This document shows positions 12,739-24,739 of a DNA stretch of 64,000 nucleotides, piece after piece. The notes below the pieces were generated by a model. The model was not told where the DNA came from and did no database searches. It saw nothing but the letters and a program-made list of their open reading frames with translations. Positions within the stretch are counted from its first letter, which is position 1. The number at the start of each line of letters is the position of its first letter. The stretch is taken from NCBI RefSeq assembly GCF_017591435.1, contig NC_059256.1, forward strand, positions 13,023,766 through 13,087,765, given 5' to 3'. Both the position numbers and the translations under genes were made by a program. This stretch comes from Portunus trituberculatus (taxonomy: Eukaryota > Arthropoda > Malacostraca > Decapoda > Portunidae).

Positions 12739-15087
12739 GATGGGAACCGCCTTGTCGTGGTGGGGGGGCATGCGTGCCCCTGTGACCTGGCGAGCGAGGC
12801 TAGAGGGGGCTTAGGCCCCTGCTCTGCCCTTTCGAGGGGGAGAGGGCTACCCATGCTAGTAAGGTCGCCAGTGAGGGGCCAGACTAAATGGTTCCTACGT
12901 AGGCTGCCAGAGGACCAGCGGAGCCATCCGCTGGAAGGATCGCCCAGGGGCTGTCCTGTGCTGGATGGTTGGGTGTCCAGGCTGGGATGCTTTGGGAAGA
13001 GGGGTCTCAGCTCTGTCGTGGTCAAACTCTCGTATCATGTGGGACCTTTTTTTAAAACGACTGGTCCGCATGGGGACGAGGTACCCCGTCCACGGCAGCC
13101 AGCGCTCCCTCCCATTGTAGTCCCAGTAGGTGGTTTCCCTTGCCCTTGGAGCCAATCTTTTGTGTAGCTGTTTTTTATGGGAAACACAAAAAACATTTAG
13201 GTTCTCGTGAGGTGGCTGAACTGGCCCGCGAGACGTCATCTTCAGGTCTGAGTGGAAAGGAGGATTCCCCTCCACAAGAGCCTCCCGCAGCAGTCTCCTG
13301 TTCTGGGAGTTCTTCTGAGTGACGTATTTCTGCTGCATATGACCCCCTTGTGATGGTAAATGTTAACCCATCATTTTCTTATCACGCCTTGCACTCACTT
13401 CTCAAGGTGTATGGCACTGTTCTTCGCATTCGACTTGTTTACGATAAGGACTTTCCGTTTAATCGCTGCTATGTAACGTTTCTGTCATGCGATGAAGCCC
13501 GTTTGGCAGTAGAACATGTATCATCACTGCCCCTTTTGCTGGCTCTGGTTTTAAGACAGAACTTCACTCTCGCAATATTTCGGACAGTGACACGGACTAC
13601 ATCCCAAATCTTTTTGACAACAATTCAGAGAATTCAGTTCCTAAAGTCCGCCAGATCCCGCCTCCACGTTGGTTTGTGGCCTACTACAGAAATGGGCGCG
13701 GGAATTTCATCCACGCCTCCCGGTACTTGTCCAAAGAGATCGGCACGATTCCTGAGGGAAACCTCAAGAAATACGAGAAGGGGTGCTCGTACGACTTCAC
13801 GCAGGCAAGGATGTTGCAACATCTCCCCTGCCCTAATGACAGCATGTTTGAGACTATTAAGGCACATCCCACCTTTAATTACAGTAAAGGTTGTGTGTAC
13901 AGTCAGGATCTCTATGATTTTCCCGAGGAGGAAATACTGGCTATGTTTCCTAACTCAGTCCAGAAGGTTACTAAGATGAGGAACTCCTCCAACATGGTCC
14001 TTCTCACCTTTTTTGGGTCCACCCTCCCTGACCGTGTTAATGTCGAACCTATTAATCTTAGGGTGAGGCACTTTGTTTCTCGTCCTCCTCAGTGTTTCTC
14101 ATGCTATGGGTACGGTCACGGCAAAAGTACGTACGTGTAAGGAAGCTTCCCGATGTGGTAATTCCTCTGCACTAGACTCACATACTGAGGAGCATTGCAA
14201 TGTTGCAGCTTATCGTTTCCATTGCCGTGATGCTCATCAGGTACGTTCCAGACAATGTCCTAGGTATCGCCTGGAGCAGGACATTCTACAGCTTGCTAAC
14301 ACTCAGTTCATCAGCCTCGGTAGCGCCCGCCGTGAACTCCTGTACCGCCAGAAGGCCGGTATTGATGCGACATCTTATGCTTCATTGGCTGCACGCACTT
14401 CAGTTGAGTCTGCCGGTCCAAAGACAACCCTTTCTGTTACCTCTCGCTCTGTTGGGGCGGGTGGTCCTGTTCACTTGGCCAATAGGTTTGCCCTTTTGAC
14501 TGATGACTCAGTTGAGTCACCTGCAAGAAGCGACGAGAATAATACGGACTTGACCAAACTAACCCATGTAGTGGATGTCCATTTGCCTCCTGCATCGCCT
14601 AAGCTTTTGAAGAGCATGACCAAACAGCACCGTGGCTCCGCGGAGTCGTTAGATTTAGCTCAGCCTAAGCAGTCTAAGGTTTCTACCGGTGCACATAATC
14701 GTGAGTCCTCCAGGGACCACTCTACTAGGATAGCTCCAGTAGTTTCTGTTCAGCCTCCTGTGACACCCTCTGTCTCAGATCGGGCTTCTTGTGATGAGGA
14801 CGATCTTTGCATGGAGACATCCGATGATATTATCACAGCCGTCCGTCGTGGACCCACTGTATTGGAAAGTGCAGTCCTGCCTGATCCTCGTCCTCCGAGG
14901 ACCGGTAGGAGTGATGATAGTTCGCATCACTCACCGGTAGGCCGAAAGGCTTCGGTCCAACGACCCGGTACATCTCAACTCCCGGTGTCTTCTCGTCGGT
15001 TGATTATTTCTAGTTAGGTGAGTCACGGGCAGCCCATTGAAAAGGTTCGCCCGTCTACTGTACCTAAATAGTCTTCAAGCTTCTACA
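12736..15087 (+). mobile_element. I-type LINE copy A: 5' UTR plus ORF1 only
   Basis: The copy begins with the family 5' end (CAGATGGGAACCGCC) and has the GC-rich hairpin-forming leader and a complete-length but frameshifted ORF1. It ends at TTCTACA (15081-15087), just after the ORF1 stop, and copy B begins within about 7 bp. ORF2 is absent from this copy. Confidence 0.8.
13176..15017 (+). pseudogene. I-type LINE ORF1 (copy A), frameshifted
   Basis: By comparison with the copy at 40351 (MGKHKTHLGSREVADLARET), translation starts near 13176, but one A is missing and the ATG is out of frame here. An RRM-like segment follows (VNVNPSFSYHALHSLL, then NRCYVTFLSCDEARLAVEHV). A conserved central block comes next (RWFVAYYRNGRGNFIHASRY), then LLTFFGSTLPDRVNV, one CCHC knuckle (CFSCYGYGHGKSTYV, damaged), and a long Ser/Pro-rich tail to 15017. 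ORF1 coats the LINE RNA. Frame breaks near 13320, 13570, 13790 and 14110 make it inactive. Confidence 0.7.
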
Positions 15088-15534
15088 CCCCTCCAGATGG
15101 GAACCGCCTTGTCGTGGTGGGGGGCTTGCATGCCCCTGTGACCTGGCGAGCTAGGCTAGAGGGGGCTTAGGCCCCTGCTCTGCCCTTTCGAGGGGGAGAG
15201 GGCTACCCATGCTAGTAAGGTCGCCAGTGAGGGGCCAGACTAAATGGTTCCTACGTAGGCTGCCAGTGGACCAGCGGAGCCAGCCGCTGGAAGGATCGCC
15301 CAATAGGGGCCGTCCTGTGCTGGATGGTTGGGTGTCCAGGCTGGGATGCTTTGGGAGGGGAGTCTCAGCTCTGTCGTGGACAAACATTCGTATCATGTGG
15401 GGCCTGTTCTTAAAACGACTGGTCCGCATGGGGACGAGGTACCCCGTCCACGGCAGCCAGCGCTCCCTCCCGTTGTTGTCCCAGTAGGTGGTTCCTCATG
15501 CTCCTGGAGCCGTTTTTTGTGTAACTTTATATAT

Positions 15535-17431
15535 ATGGTGAAACACAAAAACTGTCAGGTTCTCATGAGGTGGCTGACCTGGCCTGCGAGACGTCATCTT
15601 CAGGTCTAAGTGGGAAGGAGGACTCCCCTCCACAAGATCCTCCCGCAGCAGTCTCCTGTTCTGGGAGTTCTTCTGAGGTACGTATTTCTGCTGCATATGA
15701 CTCCCTTGTGATGGTAAATGTTAACCCATCATTTTCTTATCACGCCTTGCACTCACTTCTCAAGGTGTATGGTACGGTTCTTCGCATTCGACTTGTTTAC
15801 GATAAGGACTTTTCGTCTAATCATTGCTATGTAACGTTTCTGTCATGCGATGAAGCCCGTTTGGCAGTAGAACATGTAGCATCACTGCCCCTTTTGCTGG
15901 CTCTGGTTTTAAGACAGAACTTCTCCACTCTCGCAATATTTCGGACTGTGAAACGGACTACATCCTAAATCTTTTTGACAACCATTCAGAAAATTCAGTT
16001 CCTGAAGTTCGCCAGATCCCGCCTCCACGTTGGTTTGTGGCCTACTACAGAAATGGGCGCGGGAATTTCATACACGCCTCCCGGTACTTGTCCAAAGAGA
16101 TCGGCACTATTCCTGAGGGAAACCTCAAGAAATACGGGAAAGGGGTGCTCGTGCGAGCAAAAGACTTCACGCAGGCAAGGATGTTGCAACATCTTCCCTG
16201 CCCTAATGACAGCATGTTTGAGACTATTAAGGCACATCCCACCTTTAATTACAGTAAAGGTTGTGTGTACAGTCAGGATCTTTACGAATTTCCTGAAGAG
16301 GAAATACTGGGTATGTGTCCTAACTCAGTCCAGAAGGTGACAAAGATGAAGAATTCTACCAACATGGTCCTTCTCACCTTCTTTGGTTCCACCCTCCCAG
16401 ACCGTGTTCATATCGGTCCTATCAACCTTAGGGTTAGGTGCTTTGTTTCTCGCCCTCTTCAGTGTTTCTCTTGCTATTGGTACGGTCACGGCAAGGGCTC
16501 CTGTAGGGAAGATTCTCGATGTGGTAATTGCTCGGCACTAGATTCACAGTCTGAGGAGCATTGCAATGCTACTGCTTACTGTTTCCATTGCCGTGATGCT
16601 CACCAGGTACGTTCCAGGCAATACCCCAGGTATCGCCTGGAGCAGGACATTTTACAGCTTGCTAACTCGCAGCTCATCAGCCTTGGTAGTGCTCGCTGCG
16701 AACTCCTGTACCGCCAGAAGAACGGTACTGGTCCGACATCCTATGCTTCTTTGGCCGCTCGCTCTTCAGTTCAGTCTGCCGGTCCGAAGACCACTCCTGC
16801 TACCTCTCGCTCTGTTGGGGCGGGTGGTCCTGTTTATCTGGCTAACAGGTTTGCTATTTTGTCTGATGATTCGGTTGAGTCATCTCTTAGAAGTGACGAG
16901 AAAAATACGGACTTGACCAAAGTCACCCATGTAGTAGATGTCCATTTACCATCTGTATCTCCTAAGCCTTTCAAGGGTCTAACTAAGCGGCACCGCGGCT
17001 CTGCGGAGTCGTTAGATTTGGCTCAGCATAAGCAGTCTAAGTTTTCTCCCGGTGCACATAATCGTGAGTCCTCCAGGGACCGCTCTGCTAGGGTAGCTCC
17101 AGTAGTTTCTGTCCAGCCATCTGTGACGCCCTCCGTCTCAGATCGGGCTTCTTATGATGAGGACGGTCTGAGCATGGAGACGTCCGATGATATTGTCACA
17201 GCCGTCCCTCGTGGAACCACTGTATCGGAAAGTGCAGTCCTGCGTGATCCTCGTCCTCCGAGGACCAGTAAAAGTGATGATAGTTCGCATTACCTACCGA
17301 TAAGCCGAAAGGCTGCGGTCCAACGACCCGGCACATCTCAACTCCCGGTGTCTTCTCGTCGTTTGATTATTTCTAGTCAGGTCAGTCACGGGCAGCCTCA
17401 AAAGGCTCGCTCGTCCACTGCACCCAAATAG
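15535..17431 (+). pseudogene. I-type LINE ORF1 (copy B): RRM-like plus zinc knuckles
   Basis: The best-preserved ORF1 in the window. The N-terminus (ETSSSGLSGKEDSPPQDPPA) and an RRM-like fold (SLLKVYGTVLRIRLVYDKDF, CYVTFLSCDEARLAVEHV) run to a frameshift near 15925-15970. From 16037 a single frame of about 460 codons covers the central domain (YLSKEIGTIPEGNLKKYGKG, LLTFFGSTLPDRVHIGPINL) and cysteine motifs CFSCYWYGHGKGSC, CGNCSALDSQSEEHC and CFHCRDAH. A low-complexity Ser/Pro/Arg tail follows. Knuckles and RRM are RNA-binding modules of I-clade and related ORF1 proteins. The second and third cysteine motifs are atypical. One frameshift separates it from an intact frame. Confidence 0.75.
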
Positions 17432-17435
17432 TCGT

Positions 17436-20400
17436 CTTCAAGCTTCTACAGTGGAACTATAGAGGCCTTCGCGCCTCGTGGGGGGAACTCCGAGCTTTGC
17501 TGTCGGAGTTTTCTCCAGCCTAATTCTTTCCTCGATTTTATTTGGCGAGTCCTACCGGATTTACACGGAAGTGACCACTTTCCGATTTTATTGGAATCTG
17601 TGAACTCTGAGCCACAGTCCCGGCCCCCACGCTGGGTTTTAGACAAGGCAGATTGGCGTCGATTCACAGACCTTATCTCTTTTATCCGTCCGCTGGCTGA
17701 CTTTTCTACTTGTGATGAGGCTGTTGATTATTTTACCGATTTTTAAATTTCTTTACCGCTTCAGACAATCCCTAGGACGTCAGGTCGCTTTACTAAGCGT
17801 CCCGTTTTTTGATGGAACGCAGCATGCACTGCAGCGGTGAAAGAGAAACGGGCAGTTTTCTCTCGTCTCTGGCGACATCGTGGGGACCCGCAGTGCCTGG
17901 AAGCTTTTCGGCGCTGCCGAGCTCGGGCCCGCCGCGTTTTGAAAGAGGCACAAAGAGCCTCGTGGAAAGCCTATGTCTCTTCCATAAACGTCCGCATCCC
18001 TCTTACGGATGTCTTAAAAAAAGTCAGCCGAATTGCTGGGAAGTATTCTGCTCCTTCCCCACCAATTTTGTTGTCTGCTGGGCGAACGGTGGCAGACCCT
18101 AGGAATGTCGCTGACCTCTTCGCGGAGCACTTTGCCAGTGTTTCCCAGAGGCATCCTGCAGCTCCGGGCGCACGTCACCGCCAGAGAATGGAATCTCTCG
18201 GCATAAACTTTTCTTCCGCTGGAGGAGAGTCTTATAATGTCCCTTTCTCTGCTTCCGAGTTGCGGACTGCTTTGTCCCAGTGTCACGACTCTTCTCCTGG
18301 GCAAGATGATATACCTTATGCCTTCTTTCGCCACATGTCTGACACTGCTTTTAACTTTCTTTTAAATCTTTATAATATGATTTGGCATACCGGTGACTTT
18401 CCATCTTCTTGGGCTGTGGCAGTGGTTCTCCTATTTCCGAAGCCTGGGAAAGATAATCTCCAGGCTACGAACTACCGTCCTATATCTTTGACATCCTGCA
18501 TTTGTAAAGTTTTAGAAAAGATGGTAAATGTAAGACTCATGTGGTACTTGGAGAGGGGGGAAGTACTTGTCATCGGTACAGTACGGCTTCCGAAAGATGA
18601 GGTCTACTACTGATGCCCTTTTATCCCTAGAGTCTTCCATTTGTGAGGCCTTCGCTAATCACCACCATCAAGTAACAGTCTTTTTTGACCTGGAGAAGGC
18701 CTACGACACGGCTTGGTGTCATATCATTTTACAGTCTTTGTTTAATTTTGGCCTTCGTGGCCATCTTCCTCTTTTTATCCAACAGTTTTTATCCAGACGT
18801 TTTTTACGGGTTCGAGTGGGGAGTGTTCTATCTGTGGATACTGCTCTAAATGACAGCGTTCCACAGGGAAGTATTCTTAGTGTTACATTATTTACAGTCG
18901 CCATAAATGGTGTGATTGATACTCTCCCAGATGGCATTCACAGATTCTTATATGTTGATGATTTATGTATTTCTTTTGGTGTTGCTAGGATGTCACTGAT
19001 TGAGCGCAAGCTCCAACTGGCGATCAATAGGGTGTCCAGTTGGGCCAACATGAACGGTTTTCGATTCTCCACCTGGAAGACCGTAGCTATGCATTTCTGT
19101 CGCAACCGTGGTGTCCATCCAGACCCTGATTTATACCTCGCCAATAGACGCCTCTCATGCGTGGAGGCGTCTCGATATCTTGGCCTTTTATTTGACAACC
19201 GTCTCACCTGGGTTTCCCATTTCCGTTCTCATATGGCGGCTTGTCGGCAGGCATTATCCCTTCTTCGGGTTTTAAGTCACACCTCTTGGGGTGCGGACAG
19301 GTACACGTTGCTGCTGCTTCACCGTACACTCATACTTCCGAAGCTGGAATACGGCTGTGAGATCTACTTATCCGCAACGAATGCACGACTACGCACGCTT
19401 GACCCCGTGAATCATGCTGGGGTCCGCTTGGCTACGGGTGCATTTCGGACATCTCCAATACCTAGCCTTTTAGTGGATGCTGGTTTCTGGCCGCTCGACC
19501 TCCGGCGCCAGTCTTCGATGCTCCGGTGTTGGTTTCGCACCCACCGTCTTCCCGATTCTTTCCCTTGTCTGTCAATGTTGCGGGACTCGCGTTCGCAGGC
19601 AAATGTCACTCGACCGAGTCTCCCTAAACCTTTTAGCCTTAGAGTTGCAAATCTCATGGCGGAGTTATCTATCGACCCCACTCTTGTGTACTTTTTCCGG
19701 CTCCCACGAGTCGGTTATTGGCAGCTTCCTGTTATCTCATTATGCCCTGCCATGGATGGCAAGAAGGATGTTCTGCCAGCTCTGTCCCACACACGGTTTT
19801 TAGAACACTTTTTTATGTATTCTGATGATATCCCTGTTTTTACTGATGGCTCCAAATCCGACGCAGGTGTTGGATTTAGTGTGATTTTCTCCTATTTTTA
19901 TCGGTCTGGCAGCCTTCCCTCAGTGGCATCTGTTTTTACTGCGGAGCTGTCTGCCATAGTCCTAGCTTTACAAATAATTTTTACTCTACCGGTTTCGTCT
20001 TTTACAATTTTAGTGACCCTTTGGTTTTATCAGCCTTGGAGTGGCTATACCTTCTTACACAACGAGGATATCGTGTTGGGTTCTGTTGGGTCCCTGGTCA
20101 CGTTGGTGTTCCAGGGAATGAACACGGAGATCGCCTCGCTAAAGAGGCAGTAAGTCGCGCTCCATCTCCTGCCTCTGTTCCGTTTCCAGATGTCTTTCCT
20201 CTAATTCGTGAGGCAGTTGCAGCAATTTGGCAGAGGAGATGGCTGACGGAGGTCGCAACCTCGAAAATGGGAGAGATCACTACTTCCTCTAGTCCTCACT
20301 GGACATACACCCATGTTCGGGATCGACGTTTACAGACTTTATTGGCGCGACTGCGTATAGGTCACACGTACCTTACACAAAGGTACCTGTTGACCAGGGA

Positions 20401-20635
20401 CCCTCAACCTTACTGTGATGACTGCCTGGTGCCGCTTACCGTGCGGCACCTATTGGTAGAGTGCCCTAGTTTGATAGAGTTACGACACCGCTACCTCTAC
20501 CGCTGTCGCAGTAGAGATAGCGGTGTCTATTATATCTCAAAGGTCCTTGGACCAGAGTGCCTGGCCCAGGGCCATGATGTTTTTCGTTTTTTTGGGAGAA
20601 GCTGGCCTTCTCCCAAAGCTGTGAAATTTATTTGA
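17436..20635 (+). pseudogene. I-type LINE ORF2 (copy B): RT and RNase H
   Basis: After the endonuclease deletion (about 17520), the linker reads VLDKADWRRFTDLISF. The RT domain shows DSSPGQDDIPYAFFRHM, LFPKPGKDN, NYRPISLTSCICKVLEKMVN, YGFRKMRSTTDALLSLES, VFFDLEKAYDTAWCH and SVPQGSILSVTLFTVAING. The catalytic YVDD is at 18951-18962. RNase H follows with FTDGSKSDAGVGFSV, FTAELSAIVLALQI and WVPGHVGVPGNEHGDRLAKE. A terminal cysteine cluster (YCDDC...HLLVEC) precedes the stop at 20635. A one-base loss near 20010 removes the RNase H SD motif that copy D keeps, and frameshifts occur at about 18555 and 20010. RNase H in ORF2 is typical of the I clade. Confidence 0.8.
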
Positions 20636-20726
20636 TTATATTATATGTATTTTAATGTTTTTTTATTACTTTTATTGTATACTGTATTTTAGTTAGTTTT
20701 GATTTCAGAATTTTACTTTGTTTTTG

Positions 20727-23430
20727 TGCGCATCCTGCAGCCCCTGGCGCACGTTACCGCCAGAGAATGGAATCTCTCCTCTACAGGGGAGTCCTATAAT
20801 GTCCCCTTCTCTGCCTCCGAGTTACGGTCTGCTTTGTCCCAGTGTCATGACTCTTCTCCTGGTCCAGACGACATTCCTTATGCTTTTTTTGCGTCACATG
20901 TCTGACCGTGCTTTTAACTTTTTATTAAATGTATATAATATGATTTGGCATACCGTTGATTTTCCACCTTCTTGGGCTGTGGCAGTGGTTCTCCTATTTC
21001 CGAACCCTGGGAAAGATCATCTCCAGTCTACGAATTACCGTCCTGTATCTTTGACGTCTTCTATTTGTAAAGTGTTAGAAAAGATGGTAAATGTAAGCCT
21101 CATGTGGTACTTGGAGAGGGGGAAGTACTTGCCATCGGTACAGTACGGCTTCCGAAAGATGAGGTCTACTACTGATGCTCTTTTATCCCTAGAGTCTTCT
21201 ATTTTTGAGGCCTGTGCTAATCAGCACCACCAGGTTACTGTATTTTTTGACCTGGAGAAGGCCTACGACACAGCTTGGTGTCACGGGATTTTACGTTCCT
21301 TGTTTAATTTGGGTCTCCGTGGCCACCTTCCCATTTTTATCCAGCAGTTTTTATTCAGACGTTTTTTACGGGTTCGAGCAGTGCTACTGCTCTAAATGAC
21401 GGTGTCCCACAGTGAAGTATTCTTAGTGTTATACTATTTCCAGCCGCAATAAATGGTGTTATACTAGATACTCTACCAGATCGCGTTCACAGCTCTTTAT
21501 ATGTGGATGACTTGTGCATCTCCTTTGCTGCTGCTAGGATGTCACTAATTGAGCGAAAGCTTCAACTGGCAATCAATCGTGTCCAGTTGGGCCAACATAA
21601 ATGGTTTTCGATTCTCCACCTCAAAGACCGTGTCTATGCATTTTTGTCGTAATCGTGGTGTTCCATCCAGATCCCGATTTATATTTAGCCAATAGACGCA
21701 TCTCATGTGTGGAGGCCACTCGATATCTTGGCCTCTTGTTTGACAACCGTCTTACTTGGGTTCCCATTTCCGTTCTCTTAAAGCGTCTTGCAGGACGGCA
21801 CTATCCCTTCTTCGGGTTTTAAGTCACACCTCTTGGGGTGCGGACAGGGACACGTTGCTGCTGCTTCACCGTACACTCATACTTCCAAGCTGGAATACGG
21901 CTGTGAGATCTACTCATCCGCAACGGATGCACGACTACGCACGCTTGACCCGTGCATCATGCTGGGGTCCGCTTGGCTACGGGTGCATTTCGGACATCTC
22001 CAATATCTAGCCTTCTAGTGGATGCTGGTTTCTGGCCGCTCGACCTCCGGCGCCAGTCTTCGATGCTCCGGTGTTGGTTTCGCACCCACCGTCTTCCTGA
22101 TTCTGTCCCTTGTCTGTCAATGTTGCGGGACTCGCGTTCGCAGGCAAATGTCACTCGACCGAGTCTCCCTAAACCTTTTGGCCTTAGAGTTGCAAATCTC
22201 ATGGCGGAGTTATCTATCGACCCCACTCCTGTGTACTCTTTCCGGCTCCCACGAGTTGGTTATTGGCAGCTTCCGGTTGTTTCATTATGCCCTCCTGCCA
22301 TGGATGGCAAGAAGGATTTTCCGCCAGCTCTGTCCCACTCACGGTTTTTAGAACACTTTTTAACTCATTCTGATGATATTCCCGTTTTTACTGATGGTTC
22401 CAAATCCGACGCAGGCGTTGGGTTTAGTGTGGTTTTCCCTTTTTTTATCGGTGTGGCAGCCTTCCTTCAGTGGCATCCGTCTTTACTGCGGAGCTGTCTG
22501 CCATAGTCCTAGCTTTACAGATAATTTTACTCTCCCGGTTTCGTCTTTTACAATTTTTAGTGACTGTCGCAGTGCTCTTACTGCTCTTTCTTGCACTATC
22601 TCCTTAACCCATTGGTTTTATCAGCCCTAGAGTGGCTATACCTACTTACCAGAAGAGGATATCGTGTTGGGTTCTGTTGGGTCCCTGGTCACGTTGGTGT
22701 TCAGGAATGAACACGCAGAACCCTCTCTAAAGAGGCAGCAAGTCGCGCTCCATCTCCTGCCCCTGTTCCGTTTCGAGATGTATTTCCTGTAATTCGTGAG
22801 GCAGTTGCAGCAATTTGGCAGAGGAGATGGCTAACGGGGTCGCAACTTCAAAAATGGGAGAGCTCACTACTTCCTCAATCCCTCAGTGGACATACACCCA
22901 TATACGGGATCGCCGAGCACAGACTTTATTGGCGCGACTGCGTATAGGTCACACGTACCTTACAAATAAGTTCCTGTTGACCAGGGACCCTCAACCTTAC
23001 TGTGATGACTGCTTGGTGCCGCTAACGGTTCGGCACCTCCTAGTGGAGTGCCCTAGTTTGACTGACTGAAGACACCGCTACCTCTACTGCTGTCGCAGTA
23101 GAGATAGCGGTGTCTATTATATCTCAAAGGTCCTTGGACCAGAGTGCCTGGCCCAGGGCCATGATGTTTTCGTTTTTGAGAAGCTGGCCTTCTCCCAAAG
23201 CTGTAATTTTATTTGATTATATTATATGTATTTTAATGTTTTATTACTTTTATTGTATACTGTATTTTAGTTAGTTTTGATTTCAGAATTTTACTTTGTT
23301 TTTAGTTTTGTAGTTTTTATTTTTTTTATTTATTTTTTTAATTTTTTTTCGATGTCTTTTTAATTTTACGATGTCTTTTTAACATTTCGTAGCGGCGCCA
23401 AATGACCGCTGATGTTGCGGCGCCTTATTT
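20727..23430 (+). mobile_element. I-type LINE copy C, 5'-truncated in ORF2
   Basis: It starts abruptly in the ORF2 linker (GCGCATCCTGCAGCCCC) directly after copy B's incomplete 3' UTR. It carries RT (YGFRKMRSTTDALLSLES, VFFDLEKAYDTAWCH), RNase H remnants and the cysteine cluster YCDDC, then a complete 3' UTR with the terminal hairpin at 23381-23424. It is more diverged than B and D: there are indels near 21395, 21580, 21890 and 22400, the YVDD box near 21500 is frameshifted from upstream, and the catalytic parts cannot be translated as one protein. Confidence 0.8.
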
Positions 23431-24421
23431 TAACACCCTTCCCCCTCGGACAAAGGCCTGTGAATCGACGCCACAGACTCAGACCACACTGGGGTGCCTG
23501 AAGGCTTGTACCTGTGACCGCCGCTCCACTCCCCTCATATCTCTGGCTGAGTATCTTATTCCTTATTTCTCTGATTGTAGGGATTCTGGTTCTACTTGGC
23601 ACTTATTTAAGTCACTGTGTTAAGTGACGTGTGAATATTCTGGGTGTTTTGGGTGCTTACCCGGTATTTTTGGTGATTTATCTTTGTGTGGCGTAGAGGG
23701 ACGCCAGGGATGACGGCCATGTTGTGAATTCGTATAGCCAAGAGAGATTTTGGGTGTTTATTGTGGTTGTATTACCTAACAATCATATTATTTGTGGTGA
23801 TTTACTCATTATTGTGTGTAACAGCCAGAGGGGAGGGAAAGTGTGTGGTGAATTTATATACTTATTGCCCCTAATAAGTGTTGAACTTATTTATTTATTT
23901 TTGTGATCTCAGTATTATGCTCTTTTCACCCTTAAGCAGCTTATTTATTATATTTCTTGGTGCTAATGAGTTATTTTTTTTGTTGTGTATGTGGTATTGA
24001 GCTGCAGGTGTGTTGACACCCCACGGATGACTTATTTCAGTATTGAGCAGTTAGGTTAAACTTATTTACCTGATTTATTATATTTTTAGATTCTATATTT
24101 TTGTGAGTCCTATTATTTTTTTCTATTTGGATGTGATTATCATACTTTTAACTATTCACGGGCCTTAAGTTTAATTTTGTTGTTGATAAGTTAACTTTGC
24201 TTATTTTTGTTAATAAATTAGTTAAAGATTTAAATTATTTCTCTTAACCTTTCCTTATTATTAGTTTTTCAGTTCTGTTACACCCTTGAACACCCTTTTG
24301 CGTTAAGAACCGTTGCATTGAGGCCAAGTCACACTTGACTACTTATCTTAATTTTTGTATTTATTAAGAGTGATTAACCTAATCAGTGACTGGTGTCCAC
24401 AGCTCCTTGGGGGACACTAGG
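23431..24421. other. unclassified AT-rich stretch
   Basis: No coding frame of a known family is visible. A 9-bp stem with one G-U pair (CTGGTGTCC / GGACACTAG) lies at about 24389-24420. The stretch could be an intron or spacer of the putative Merlin element or another retroelement's UTR. Confidence 0.35.
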
Positions 24422-24700
24422 TCATAACAGTTCCTTTACAATCACTTGATGTGTATGTACAGTGCTTCCTTTTCTTACTTTTGGGAATGTAGGAAGTGCC
24501 AGTGCACCTCCAAGTCTTTTGTCTTTGTATACTGTATACAGTATTTTTTTGCACATAGAGCACTCAACCGCACTTGGAAAAACACTGTGCTCCCTTAGGA
24601 AGTGTACACTTTTCTCTTCGTTTTTTAAAGAATCGGTGAATAGCACGGATATAATGGACGCTGCACCCAACACACGGTGACATCTTCCTAAGACTGATTC
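24422..24700 (-). pseudogene. Possible Merlin-like transposase N-terminal exon (zinc ribbon)
   Basis: The minus-strand frame reads IISVLFTDSLKNEEKSVHFL then REHSVFPSAVECSMCKK. The pattern E..C/S..FL.EHG.....C..C is how ISXO2/Merlin-type transposases begin, with half of a zinc ribbon. The second Cys pair and the WRC box are not found before the stop at 24422, so an intron or decay must intervene. It is on the same strand as the Merlin DDE fragment at 12249-12738, with the I-type LINE array between, so both could be one split element. That link is inference only. Confidence 0.38.
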
Positions 24701-24739
24701 GAATATTTCAAATTGAACCACTCCTCTCGCCACACGTTG

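Larger units (their letters stand above)
15092..20726 (+). mobile_element. I-type LINE copy B, nearly full length, endonuclease deleted
   Basis: The 5' UTR starts at 15093, ORF1 ends at 17431, ORF2 ends at 20635, and the 3' UTR is cut at about 20726 by copy C. The ORF2 start (QWNYRGLRASWGELRALLSE) is joined at about 17520 to the end of the endonuclease (SFLDF, then GSDHFPILL), removing most of that domain. The other copies (41363-42905, 61664-64000) keep the missing part. The segment from 16503 to 20726 is almost base-identical to 27426-31650. Confidence 0.82.
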
